A stretch of 64,000 nt of DNA, taken from contig JBDTVS010000241.1 of NCBI GenBank assembly GCA_040007095.1, positions 1-64,000 of the forward strand, read 5' to 3'. Shown piece by piece: positions 17,167-25,820 of this stretch. The notes beneath the pieces are model-generated. The model saw only the letters and a list, made by a program, of their open reading frames with translations, had not been told where the DNA came from and made no database searches. This stretch comes from JBDTVS01 sp040007095 (GTDB taxonomy: Bacteria > Acidobacteriota > Vicinamibacteria > Vicinamibacterales > CAVVIG01). Made by a program: the position numbers and the translations under genes. Each line of letters starts with the position of its first letter. The first letter of the stretch is position 1.

Positions 17167-18090
17167 ATGACTACCTCAGATAGCACACTCCCACGTGTCG
17201 GCTGGATCGGCACCGGCGTGATGGGCGGCTCCATGTGCGGCCACCTGCGCCAGAAAGGCTACCCGGTCGTTGTCTACACGAGAACGAAGGCCAAGGCCGA
17301 CGCGCTCATCGAGCAGGGAGCGACCTGGGCGGCCACACCGAAGGCCGTCAGCGAACAATCAGACATCGTCTTCACCATTGTCGGATTCCCCGCCGATGTG
17401 CGAGATGTCTACTTCAGTACTGATGGCGTGCTCTCAGCCGCACGGGCAGGTCAGGTGTTCGTCGACATGACGACGACCGAGCCGACGATCGCGAAAGAGA
17501 TCTACGAGACGGCTCGGGCGAAAGGCGCGGACAGCGTCGACGCGCCCGTATCTGGCGGAGACGTCGGCGCGCGAAACGCCACGCTGACGATCATGATTGG
17601 CGGAGACCAGGCGACCGTCCAGCGCCTGATGCCTTTGTTCGAGACGATGGGCAAGCGGGTTCTGTATCAGGGCGGACCAGGCGCCGGCCAGCACACGAAG
17701 ATGTGCAATCAAATCGTGATCGCGGGCACGATGGTCGCCATGTGCGAGGCGCTGCTGTACGGTCACAAGGCCGGACTGAGTCTCGAAACAACGGTCGAGA
17801 CGATTCGCGGCGGTGCCGCCGGGTGCTGGGGCCTCGACAACCTCGCGCCACGCATCCTGAAGCGCGACTTCGCGCCGGGCTTTGTCGTCGAGCATTTCAT
17901 CAAGGACATGGCGATCGCGCTGGCGGAAGCCGACCGCATGAACATTGCGCTGCCTGGCCTCGCGCTGGCTCACCAGCTGTATGCCCTTGTACGAGCACAG
18001 GGCCACGGCCGCCGCGGCACGCAGGCCTTGATGCTGGCGCTGGAAGAGATGTCGAAGACTGGACCTGTCGGGGGCAAGTCGCCAGCCTAA
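17167..18090 (+). CDS. 3-hydroxyisobutyrate dehydrogenase-like NAD(P) oxidoreductase
   Basis: A 307-residue beta-hydroxyacid dehydrogenase. The dinucleotide motif is IGTGVMGGSMCGHL, the substrate-binding segment DAPVSGGDVGARNATLTIMI matches the family D-A-P-V-S-G-G signature, and the catalytic Lys is in GPGAGQHTKMCNQI. Members reduce 3-hydroxyisobutyrate, tartronate semialdehyde or glyoxylate. A methylmalonate-semialdehyde dehydrogenase gene, the next enzyme of valine degradation, lies about 20 kb away at 38351, which fits but does not prove the HIBADH assignment. It follows the SDR gene by 31 bp and is probably cotranscribed with it. Confidence 0.87.
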   Translation: MTTSDSTLPRVGWIGTGVMGGSMCGHLRQKGYPVVVYTRTKAKADALIEQGATWAATPKAVSEQSDIVFTIVGFPADVRDVYFSTDGVLSAARAGQVFVDMTTTEPTIAKEIYETARAKGADSVDAPVSGGDVGARNATLTIMIGGDQATVQRLMPLFETMGKRVLYQGGPGAGQHTKMCNQIVIAGTMVAMCEALLYGHKAGLSLETTVETIRGGAAGCWGLDNLAPRILKRDFAPGFVVEHFIKDMAIALAEADRMNIALPGLALAHQLYALVRAQGHGRRGTQALMLALEEMSKTGPVGGKSPA

Positions 18091-18147
18091 GTCCAAAGTC
18101 TGCTCAAGCCAACGGCAGCAGCAGACTTGAGACTCACTGGTGACTCG

Positions 18148-19275
18148 CTACTGATTCCCGCAACTGGCGCCCACCATCTGCAGCGACGTCAGGTTGAGCA
18201 TGGCGTCGCGGGCATCCTTGTACAAGAGGCCGCGCGCTTCCATCTTCTGGCCCAGGTGCGCCTCGGGTTTGAAGAGGTTGGCGCTGACCAATTGAAAGGT
18301 CTGCGCGCCGAGCGGCTTGCCTTCGGCGTCCTTCAACAACGCCGCGCTGGGCTGCTCCTGCCGGGTCACCACCGGATCGGTCGTGCGCGTGAGCGTCCAC
18401 GAGTTGTTCGGCGCCTTGGTGAGGCAACCGACCACCTGCACCAGTGAAAAATTCGGTGCCGCGGCCGTGACGCCCTTGCGCGCGATCTCAATCGCCTCGA
18501 GTGCGTCGGCATCGAGCTTCAGTTCGGCTTTCCCGACCGGAAACCCATTGGACTGCAACAGGAAGGCGATGATGTCGATCTTGGCTTCGTCGGTCGTCTC
18601 ATTCGGCCCGTTGGGCGGCATCGTCTCGCTGATCTTCTTGAAGAGGGCGTTGACACTGCCGTTCTCCCAGTGCGACAGGAAGCCCTCACCCTTCAATGCC
18701 GGTCCACGATCCCCGCTCAGGTCGAGCTGATGACACCCGCCGCATCGGCCAGACAGGAAGTTCGACTTGCCGCGCTCCGCCTGCGCGGTCGTGTACACGC
18801 CGTCGAGCACACCCTTCTTCGTGATCTTGATCGCCTCGAGCGCGTTGGCCGCCAGCTTGAGCTCCTCGTTGCCCGCCGGCACATCGTTCCGCGACAGGAT
18901 GTAGGCAAGGATGTCGACCTTGATTTCGTCGCTCACCACGCCGGCACCGCCGTCGCGCGGCATGGTGTCGCGAATCAGCGTGAAGAGGCTGCCGAGGCTG
19001 TCGTTCTCGTATTTGTTCCAGAACGCGTTGCCCTTGAGCGTCGGGCCACGCTCCGATCCGATCAACTCGTTGTTGTGGCACCTGCTGCAGCTCGCCTCGA
19101 ATCTCGGCTTACCGCGCGCGGCCTGCTCGACGGTATAGATACCGTCCCAGAGCTTCCTGTCGGCGTTGGCCTGCTGCGCCGCGCCGGCGATCACGGCCGT
19201 CGACGACACGCCGACAGCGACTGCCGCCATCCATACCGCCAGAGCTCCGAGAACCACGAGTCGCCTGGCACTCAT
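18148..19275 (-). CDS. Exported dihaem cytochrome c with C-terminal domain of unknown function
   Basis: A 375-residue protein. The start at 19275 gives MSARRLVVLGALAVWMAAVA, a signal peptide, with AGGG nine bases upstream. Two similar cytochrome c domains follow. The first has CSRCH (SCSRCHNNELIGSERGPTLK) and the second CGGCH (GRCGGCHQLDLSGDRGPALK); axial Met candidates are in RDTMPRDGG and SETMPPNGP. The repeated G-x-Y-T-x-x-Q-A-x-R-G-K lead-in shows an internal duplication. The last 110 residues form a separate OB-like domain (VQVVGCLTKAPNNSWTLTRT, TFQLVSANLF) with no haem. A single-haem relative is encoded directly upstream. Confidence 0.86.
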   Translation of the reverse strand: MSARRLVVLGALAVWMAAVAVGVSSTAVIAGAAQQANADRKLWDGIYTVEQAARGKPRFEASCSRCHNNELIGSERGPTLKGNAFWNKYENDSLGSLFTLIRDTMPRDGGAGVVSDEIKVDILAYILSRNDVPAGNEELKLAANALEAIKITKKGVLDGVYTTAQAERGKSNFLSGRCGGCHQLDLSGDRGPALKGEGFLSHWENGSVNALFKKISETMPPNGPNETTDEAKIDIIAFLLQSNGFPVGKAELKLDADALEAIEIARKGVTAAAPNFSLVQVVGCLTKAPNNSWTLTRTTDPVVTRQEQPSAALLKDAEGKPLGAQTFQLVSANLFKPEAHLGQKMEARGLLYKDARDAMLNLTSLQMVGASCGNQ

Positions 19276-19408
19276 TTGTCTACCCTCTGCACCACGTCTT
19301 GGCCCGTCTTTTCCCGGTGAGAAGTTCGTGCTGCTCTCAAACGGCTTCGAAAGTGCCCTTTGTGCTCTTTGTGGTTCGATGTAGTGCACGACAGCGTTTC
19401 GCGCATCG

Positions 19409-19909
19409 TCACTTCTTGTTCTTTTCAATCACGATCTGCGCGAGCGCGTCGGTGTTCAGGCTCAGATCCCTGGATCCACTCGGAAACTTGTTCGACTGCA
19501 GCAGATACGCGATCACATCCACATAGGCCCTGGCGTTCAGGCCGCCGGGGTTGTCCTTGGGCATCGACCGTTTGACGGTATCGAACAGATCCTTGACCGT
19601 ACGGTTGTTCCACTGCGTCAGAAACCCGTCCCAGGCGAGTGACGGCACCTCATCCACCGGGCTACCGGACAAATCCGACCCATGACACGCCTGGCAGTTG
19701 CGACCGTATTGCGTCTCGCCGCGTCGCGCTTGGTCCTCGGTGTAGACACCATCCCAGACCGAACGCGGGGCGGACACTTCTTGTGCTGCCGCCTCTTGTG
19801 CTGCCGCGACACGAACCAGCGCGATCAGCGCGGCCCCCAGCACGAATACGCATGTCCCGCGCCTACAGGCTCTTACAGCCATGGACACGGAGGATGCGCG
19901 GTCGGACAT
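19409..19909 (-). CDS. Exported monohaem cytochrome c
   Basis: A 166-residue protein with a signal peptide (CVFVLGAALIALVRVAAA) and one cytochrome c domain. The haem motif is CQACH in YGRNCQACHGSDLSGSPVDE and the axial Met lies in VKRSMPKDNPG. It closely resembles each half of the dihaem cytochrome encoded downstream: G-V-Y-T-E-D-Q-A-R-R-G-E matches the lead-in there. The two genes therefore arose by duplication and share an operon-like arrangement. The start may be 19909 or the ATG at 19882, which gives a shorter leader. It is a probable periplasmic electron carrier. Confidence 0.86.
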   Translation of the reverse strand: MSDRASSVSMAVRACRRGTCVFVLGAALIALVRVAAAQEAAAQEVSAPRSVWDGVYTEDQARRGETQYGRNCQACHGSDLSGSPVDEVPSLAWDGFLTQWNNRTVKDLFDTVKRSMPKDNPGGLNARAYVDVIAYLLQSNKFPSGSRDLSLNTDALAQIVIEKNKK

Positions 19910-20006
19910 TCCGGATCAATCTGGAAACGACCGCAATCAATTCGCAGGCAGAGACGGCCGGAAAACCAGGCATCCTGAGGGCGTTGCGCGTCTGCACGCG
20001 TCGCGC

Positions 20007-21548
20007 TCAAGCCTGAGGCACCGGAATGCCCTTTTGCGTCATCAACTCGCGCAGAAGGGCCGCCATCTCGCCGCTCGGCTGCGCCACGCCACGTCCGCGA
20101 GCCCCGCCACCGCCACGGCGGCCGGTGCCGCCGCCCACGCCGAGTGCGATGTCCAGCGGCAGGCGACCCTGCTTGTCTCTCAGGTCGAGCTTCGCGCCCT
20201 GATCCGCGAGGTACTTGACGATCTTCACCGATCCCCGAGTGACGGCGTTGTGAAGCGCGGTCAGGCCGTTGGTATTGAAGGCATTGAGGTCCACGCCGTG
20301 CTCGACACACAACTTGAGCGCTTCGAGCGAGCTCTCCTCGGTCACCGGGATCGCGACCGCGTAGGCGCCGACAACCGCGCCGCCGGCGGCCGCAATCATC
20401 GCCACCGTAGTCCGGTCCTTGATGGTCAGACGCGGGTCGGCGCCGGCGTCGAGCAGCAGGCGCATCACCTGGAGATCGTTGCTCTTGGCCGCGCGCGCCA
20501 GAGGCGTCGCGCCTTCTCCGAGCGAGGCATCACCGGTCGGCGTATGGTGACGTCCGATAATCGGCCGCTTCAGCCGGGGATTCGGGTTGGCGCCGTGGGC
20601 CAGTAACAGCTTCACGACGTCGGCCGCGTCGATCTTGTCGACGAGTTTGGGCGACGGCCGGCTCATCATCGGACCGAGGGTGTGCATGTCCACCGACACA
20701 TACAGCGCCGTCATGCCGGTGCTGTCGACCACGTTGGGATCGGCGCCCTTGTCAATCAGCACCGCAGCGGTATCGAAGTGCGCGTTCATGATCGCCAGCA
20801 TCAGCGCGGTCGTGCCGTCGGGGTCCGGCAGATTGAGGTCGGCTTTCGCGTCGGCCAGCGCGCCCACCGCATCGATCGCGCCGTCTCGCGCGGCGTACAT
20901 CAGCGGCGTCCAGCCGCCGCGCGGGAGCACGGTCACGACCATGCCCGAAGTCTCGAACTTGAATTCCGGGAAGCTGAGCAGCTTGGACTTCTCGTTCGGC
21001 TTGGCGCCCAGCTCGATCAACGCCTTCACGGCGGCGCCATTGTTCTGCGACGCCGCAAACATGAGCGGGGTCTGCCCCTGCCACTGTTCCACTGTGTTCA
21101 CCGTCGCGCCATGAGCGACGAGCGACCTGATCACGTCCGCGTTGCCGGTGCGCGCGGCGGTCATCAGCACGGTTTCGCCTTCGAGCGTCGCGCCGTTGGG
21201 GTCGGCGCCGGCCTTCAGCAGCAGATCGGTAATCGCCGGACTTCCGTTTTGTGCGGCGAGCGCCAACGGCGTGATGCCGTAGCGGCTGGTCGCCTTGACG
21301 TTGGCGCCCGCCCGCACCAGCAACTGCGCGGACTGGACGTCGTTGGCGCGGGCCGCCCAATGCAAGGCGGTCATGCCGTCCGGCTCGGCCGCGTTGACGT
21401 TCGATCGCTGGGCAATGAGCGCTTTCACCGCGACGACGTTGCCTTGCTTGACCGCATCGATGAGCCGAACGGTCGTGCCGGCGGCTTCGAGGCCGGCCAC
21501 GGCCACGACCGTCAACATCGCGACGCCGCGTAGCAGTCTCATGGACAT
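20007..21548 (-). CDS. Exported ankyrin-repeat protein
   Basis: A 513-residue protein. The start at 21548 is preferred (GGAG five bases upstream), giving a signal peptide MSMRLLRGVAMLTVVAVAGL. About 11 ankyrin repeats follow; units such as DGMTALHWAARANDVQSAQL and NTNGLTALHNAVTRGSVKIV are clear. A Gly/Arg-rich insert (GVGGGTGRRGGGGARGRG) precedes the last helix. It lies on one strand with two cytochromes, a DUF1552 protein and a DUF1592 cytochrome, a grouping that recurs in acidobacteria and planctomycetes. It is probably a periplasmic scaffold; no enzymatic domain is visible. Confidence 0.88.
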   Translation of the reverse strand: MSMRLLRGVAMLTVVAVAGLEAAGTTVRLIDAVKQGNVVAVKALIAQRSNVNAAEPDGMTALHWAARANDVQSAQLLVRAGANVKATSRYGITPLALAAQNGSPAITDLLLKAGADPNGATLEGETVLMTAARTGNADVIRSLVAHGATVNTVEQWQGQTPLMFAASQNNGAAVKALIELGAKPNEKSKLLSFPEFKFETSGMVVTVLPRGGWTPLMYAARDGAIDAVGALADAKADLNLPDPDGTTALMLAIMNAHFDTAAVLIDKGADPNVVDSTGMTALYVSVDMHTLGPMMSRPSPKLVDKIDAADVVKLLLAHGANPNPRLKRPIIGRHHTPTGDASLGEGATPLARAAKSNDLQVMRLLLDAGADPRLTIKDRTTVAMIAAAGGAVVGAYAVAIPVTEESSLEALKLCVEHGVDLNAFNTNGLTALHNAVTRGSVKIVKYLADQGAKLDLRDKQGRLPLDIALGVGGGTGRRGGGGARGRGVAQPSGEMAALLRELMTQKGIPVPQA

Positions 21549-21691
21549 GAAGTCTCCGCTGACATTGAGATCACAGTGCACAACCTACTGGCTCTAACCG
21601 AAACCTGACTCGACGGGTCAAGTTTCGGGGCTCGCGAGAGAACTATAGCGGGCCGAGGCCCGTGCTGGGCCGGAGGCCCATTAGCAGCCCG

Positions 21692-23014
21692 CTATACCTC
21701 AAACCGTCCGGTGCTGAGCGTCCCGAATTTGTCCGTCTCACAGCCGAACTTGTTGGCGATGTCCAGCATCAGATTCGCCAGCGGCGTTTCTTTCGGCGCC
21801 TGGATATGACGGTTGCCCTTGAGCGCCCCTGCGCCGCCGCCCGCGATCGCGACCGGCACGTTGAGACGCGAGTGCGTGTCGCTCTCGCTCATGCCGCTGC
21901 CGTAGAGAATCATCGAATGATCCAGGATCGAGCCGTCACCGTCCGGCGTCGAGGCCAGCTTGTCGAGGAACTTCGCAAACAGCGACACGTGATAGGTGTT
22001 CAGCTTGACGAGGTTCGCGAGCTTCTCCGGATTGTTCCCGTGATGCGACATCGAGTGGTGCGGCTCCGCGAAACCGAGATTCGGGTAGACGCGCTGGCTG
22101 GCGTCGCGGCTCATCATGAACGTGAACACCTTCGTGATGTTCGCCTCGTAGGCCAGCGCCAGCAGGTCGAATTGCAGGCCGACGTGCTCCTCGAACGACT
22201 CCGGGACGCCAATGGGCGCGTCCGGCACGGTCACTTCGGTCGTGGCCTGCTTCTCGGCCTTCTGAATCCGCTTCTCGATTTCACGGACATTTTCGAGATA
22301 GTCGCCGAGACGGGCGCGATCTTTCGGTCCGAGACCGCCCTGCAGGTCTTTCACGTCCTGCTGGACCGAGTCGAGAATGCTCCGATCGTTCTGCATTCGT
22401 GCGAGGCGCTGCGTCGTGGTGCCGGCGCGGCCGAACATCCGCTCGAAGGTCACGCGAGGGTTGATCTCCATCGGCAGCGGTTGCGTCGGGCTGGCCCACG
22501 AGAGCGTGTTCATGTAGGCGCAGGCATACTGCGTGTCGCAGCCGCCGATATAGCCGGTGAAATCCTCGGTGGCCAGTTCGAGCGATGGGAACACCGTGTC
22601 CTGACCGATCTGCTTCGCGATCAGCTGGTCGATTGTGATCCCGTTGTGCACGTCTTCTGCGATGGTCCGCTTGGGAATCGTGCCGCTCAGCCACGCGGCG
22701 ACGGTGGTGGCGTGTCCGTCGAGCGGATCGCACAGCTCGGACACCATCGTGATGTGATTGCGGAACTTCTCGATCGGTTTCAGAATCGGCATGAACTCGA
22801 AGTTTTCGCCGACCGTTTTTGGCGTCCAGAAGCCGGGACGCTCGCCGAGTGGCACGAAGATCGCGCCAAACCGGCGCGTCGGATTTGGCGCCGCCGCCGT
22901 CTTGGCCATCGCCGTCAACGCAGGCACCATCGACTCGAGCAACGGCAAGGCCAGCGTGACACCCACACCGCGCAGGAACGTCCGCCTGGGCAACGACATC
23001 TTGGTAATGAACAT
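21692..23014 (-). CDS. DUF1552-domain protein with Tat signal
   Basis: A 440-residue protein with a twin-arginine-type leader (SLPRRTFLRGVGVTLALPLL) and the DUF1552 pattern throughout: FGAIFVPLGERPGFWTPK, ELCDPLDGHATTVAAWLSG, DVHNGITIDQLIAKQIGQDT, EPHHSMSHHGNNPEKLANL and HSMILYGSGMSESDTHSR. The His-rich segment and the GSGMS motif recall alkaline-phosphatase/sulfatase-like (DUF1501) relatives, so a metal site is possible. In planctomycetes and acidobacteria it is nearly always encoded next to a DUF1587/1592/1588/1585 cytochrome, as here (55 bp apart). Their joint function is unknown. Confidence 0.88.
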   Translation of the reverse strand: MFITKMSLPRRTFLRGVGVTLALPLLESMVPALTAMAKTAAAPNPTRRFGAIFVPLGERPGFWTPKTVGENFEFMPILKPIEKFRNHITMVSELCDPLDGHATTVAAWLSGTIPKRTIAEDVHNGITIDQLIAKQIGQDTVFPSLELATEDFTGYIGGCDTQYACAYMNTLSWASPTQPLPMEINPRVTFERMFGRAGTTTQRLARMQNDRSILDSVQQDVKDLQGGLGPKDRARLGDYLENVREIEKRIQKAEKQATTEVTVPDAPIGVPESFEEHVGLQFDLLALAYEANITKVFTFMMSRDASQRVYPNLGFAEPHHSMSHHGNNPEKLANLVKLNTYHVSLFAKFLDKLASTPDGDGSILDHSMILYGSGMSESDTHSRLNVPVAIAGGGAGALKGNRHIQAPKETPLANLMLDIANKFGCETDKFGTLSTGRFEV

Positions 23015-23031
23015 GGTCGCGAGCTCCTTAG

Positions 23032-23051
23032 AGTCCGGCGTGGCCGGACCA
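23032..23051. repeat. Degenerate REP-like palindrome
   Basis: GTCCGGCG, TGG and CCGGACC form a short perfect stem in the 55-bp gap between the DUF1592 and DUF1552 genes. It is a shortened relative of the palindrome at 7310. Confidence 0.4.
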
Positions 23052-23068
23052 CAGACAATTGACGGCGT

Positions 23069-25534
23069 TCAACGTTGGGCGGTGCGGACCGCCGGATTCT
23101 CGAGGTCCTGTGTGACTGTTCGCTTCTGGAACGGCATGCTATTGACGATGCCGAGCACGATCGAGGAGAACCTGTTGTCGTGGGCCGCCGCGTCGCGCAC
23201 GATCGCGCGGACCGTCGGCATGTCGTAGTAACCCAGACCCCGGCCGAGCGCGTAGGTGAGCAGCTTTTCGGTGACCGTACCGACGAAGATCTCCGGGTTG
23301 CGCACGAGCGCCTGCCGCAGCGTAACGACGCCGTTGACCTTGGTGCCGTCGAGCAGTTCTCCGGACGCATCGATCGGACTGCCGAGCGTGCCGCCGTCGC
23401 GCGTGCGCCAGGCACCGACCGCGTCGAAGTTCTCCATCGACAGACCAATCGGATCCATGAGCTTGTGGCAGGCGGCACAGACGGGATTCTTGCGGTGCTC
23501 TTCCATCCGCTCCCGCATGGTCAGCACTTTGCCTTCACGAATCGCGCTCTCGTTGAGCGGCGGGACGACCGGCGGCGGTGGGGGCGGCGGGGCGTTCAAC
23601 AGATTGTCGAGAATCCACTTGCCGCGCACGACCGGCGAGGTGCGATCCGCGTGCGACGTCACCATCAGGATCGCCCCCTTCCCGAGCAGTCCCTTGCGCG
23701 CGTCGTCTGCGAGCGTGACACGGCGGAAGTGGCTCCCTTTCACCCCCGGCACGCCGTAGTGCTGGGCGAGCCGCTCGTTGAGAAACGTGTAGTCGGCCGT
23801 CATCAGGTCGAGCACGTTCCGGTCCTCGCGCATGATGCTCTGGAAGAAGAGCTCGGTCTCGGTTTCGAGCGCCGTGCGGAGGTTGTGATCGAAATCCGGG
23901 AATTCGTTGGAATTGGGCTGCAGGTTCTTCAGGTTCCGGAGATAGAGCCACTGGCCGGCGAAGTTGTCGACCAGCGACTGAGACTTCGGATCCGACAGCA
24001 TGCGCCGCACCTGCTGATTCAGCACCGCCGGCGTATGCAGCGTGCCCTGTCGCGCCACCTGCAGCAACTGATCGTCCGGAATGCTGCTCCACAGGAAGAA
24101 CGACAGCCGCGAGGCGAGCTCGAGATCGGACACCCGATATGCCGTACCGGGCGCCAGTCCTGCCGGATCGCGCTCGACGCGGAAGATGAACTTCGGACTG
24201 GCAAGCGTGCGGTCGAGCGCCATCTGGATACCGCGCTCGAAGGATCCGCCTTTCCGGCCGGTCTGATAGAACTCCATCAGGCGCTCGATGTCGCCGGGGC
24301 CCGTCATCCCTCGATAGGCCCGGCCCGCGAAGGTCGTGATGATGCGGCGCGCGCACGCTTCCTCGTCGGCCGGCTTCGACGGCCTGCAGAAGAAGATCTG
24401 CCGCCGGCTGGGCGTATCGCCCGGCCCCGTCGGATTGAATGGGCCGGTCAGCGTGAACGTGTCGAGGTGCGGGTGGCCGATGGTATCGAGCGTGTCGTTG
24501 GAGCTGCGGATGAACGGCTGGAGTCGCAGCGGGTTCACGGCGGTCGTGCGCTCGAGAAACGCGACGGTGATCGTATGCGGACCGGCCTTGAGCGGCATCC
24601 TGAACGCCGCACGCTTCTCGACGTCGTCCCCCGCCTTCGTCATGTTCTTGAGATTGGCTTTGAAGTCCTCGTCGCCGCCGATCCCCGAGAGGTGCACGCG
24701 CTCGCCATCCACCGTGAACTCGAGCTGATGGGCGTATTCCAGGCCGCGGACGACGCCCAGATTGGTGCGGAACAAGCGGATACCGAACGTGTACTCACCG
24801 TCGAGCGGCAGCGTCACGTTGGCGAGAATCCCGCCGGTGGTGCCGACCGGCAGGCCTTCGATGTGCGTATCCTGCGACGCGTCCTGGCGAATGCGGAACG
24901 TCTGCCCGGCCGTCTGCGTTTCCGGATCTCCGACCGCGAGCGACGTGATCTTGTCAGCCGCCGTCAGGTACCGCTCGAGGAGTATCGGCGACATCCCGAG
25001 CGCATCGGCGATGTTGTCGAAGCCGTACGCCGCATCGTCCGGGGGGAGCATGGACGAGGTGTCAACATCGAGCACAAACAGATCGCGGATGGCGTTGGCA
25101 TACTCCACCCGGTTCAAGCGATGGATCAGTCCGCGGCCCGGATTCGGCTTCGCCGCCGACGCACGGTCCAGCGCGGTGGTGAGGTACGACACGAGCGCGT
25201 GCGCCGTTTCCGGGTCCGGACGCGGCGCGCCTTGCGGGGGCATCATGCCGACTCGAACCTTGCGCACGACCTTTTCCCACACATCCGCTCCGCCGGAGAC
25301 GCTGGATATGTCCAGCGAGTCCAGCGTCAGGCCGCCGGTCTTGGTGCGTTCGTTGTGGCAGGTGACGCAGTACTTGTCGACGACGGCACGGGATTGCGTC
25401 GAAGGGTTGGCGACCGCTGGTTGTTGCGGGCCCGCCCCCGGGGCGGCAGCCTGCGGGGCGGCAGCCTGCGGGGCGGCCCCGAGAGTCAGCGCCATCCACA
25501 GCGCGGCGGTCATCACACGCACACGAACTCTCAT
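23069..25534 (-). CDS. Planctomycete-type cytochrome c, DUF1587/1592/1588/1585/1595 protein
   Basis: An 821-residue exported protein. The start at 25534 has GGGAGG seven bases upstream and begins a signal peptide (RVRVRVMTAALWMALTLGAA). An Ala/Pro linker leads to a PSCyt1-type haem motif CVTCH (DKYCVTCHNERTKTGGLTLD). Then come DUF1587 (GLIHRLNRVEYANAIRDLF), a carbohydrate-binding-like middle domain, DUF1595, DUF1592 (ASRLSFFLWSSIPDDQLL), DUF1588 with a second haem motif CAACH (PVCAACHKLMDPIGLSMENF), and DUF1585 at the C-terminus. These very large cytochromes accompany DUF1552 proteins. They are suspected to act on polymers or to carry electrons, but none is well characterised. Confidence 0.9.
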   Translation of the reverse strand: MRVRVRVMTAALWMALTLGAAPQAAAPQAAAPGAGPQQPAVANPSTQSRAVVDKYCVTCHNERTKTGGLTLDSLDISSVSGGADVWEKVVRKVRVGMMPPQGAPRPDPETAHALVSYLTTALDRASAAKPNPGRGLIHRLNRVEYANAIRDLFVLDVDTSSMLPPDDAAYGFDNIADALGMSPILLERYLTAADKITSLAVGDPETQTAGQTFRIRQDASQDTHIEGLPVGTTGGILANVTLPLDGEYTFGIRLFRTNLGVVRGLEYAHQLEFTVDGERVHLSGIGGDEDFKANLKNMTKAGDDVEKRAAFRMPLKAGPHTITVAFLERTTAVNPLRLQPFIRSSNDTLDTIGHPHLDTFTLTGPFNPTGPGDTPSRRQIFFCRPSKPADEEACARRIITTFAGRAYRGMTGPGDIERLMEFYQTGRKGGSFERGIQMALDRTLASPKFIFRVERDPAGLAPGTAYRVSDLELASRLSFFLWSSIPDDQLLQVARQGTLHTPAVLNQQVRRMLSDPKSQSLVDNFAGQWLYLRNLKNLQPNSNEFPDFDHNLRTALETETELFFQSIMREDRNVLDLMTADYTFLNERLAQHYGVPGVKGSHFRRVTLADDARKGLLGKGAILMVTSHADRTSPVVRGKWILDNLLNAPPPPPPPVVPPLNESAIREGKVLTMRERMEEHRKNPVCAACHKLMDPIGLSMENFDAVGAWRTRDGGTLGSPIDASGELLDGTKVNGVVTLRQALVRNPEIFVGTVTEKLLTYALGRGLGYYDMPTVRAIVRDAAAHDNRFSSIVLGIVNSMPFQKRTVTQDLENPAVRTAQR

Positions 25535-25820
25535 CGAGCGCCCTCCCGCACGAACTCGACGCTGCCGTGGTACGGCAGTGGAGCGCAGTTTACCATCGGC
25601 ATAGGACAACGTCCACGCTATCGGCACGCCACTGGCCTCTCGACGCCTTCACGGCCGAGTTGGTGCGACACATCGGGGTTTTGCGGCGTTCAGGCGTTTG
25701 CGGCAGTAGATGTACCCTACGACCCGATCGATGAAACGGCAATACCCAAATACTGGTATTAGGCTGCCGCAGGACCTGCATTTCGCGTATGTTTGGCCGC
25801 AACGACGGAAAATCTTCTTG

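Noticed and set aside
23075..25762. An 895-codon open frame on the plus strand, antisense to the DUF1592 cytochrome
   Set aside because: It mirrors a clearly conserved minus-strand gene, is rich in Arg, His and Glu with no recognisable domain, and is expected in GC-rich DNA where stop codons are rare in the antisense frame.
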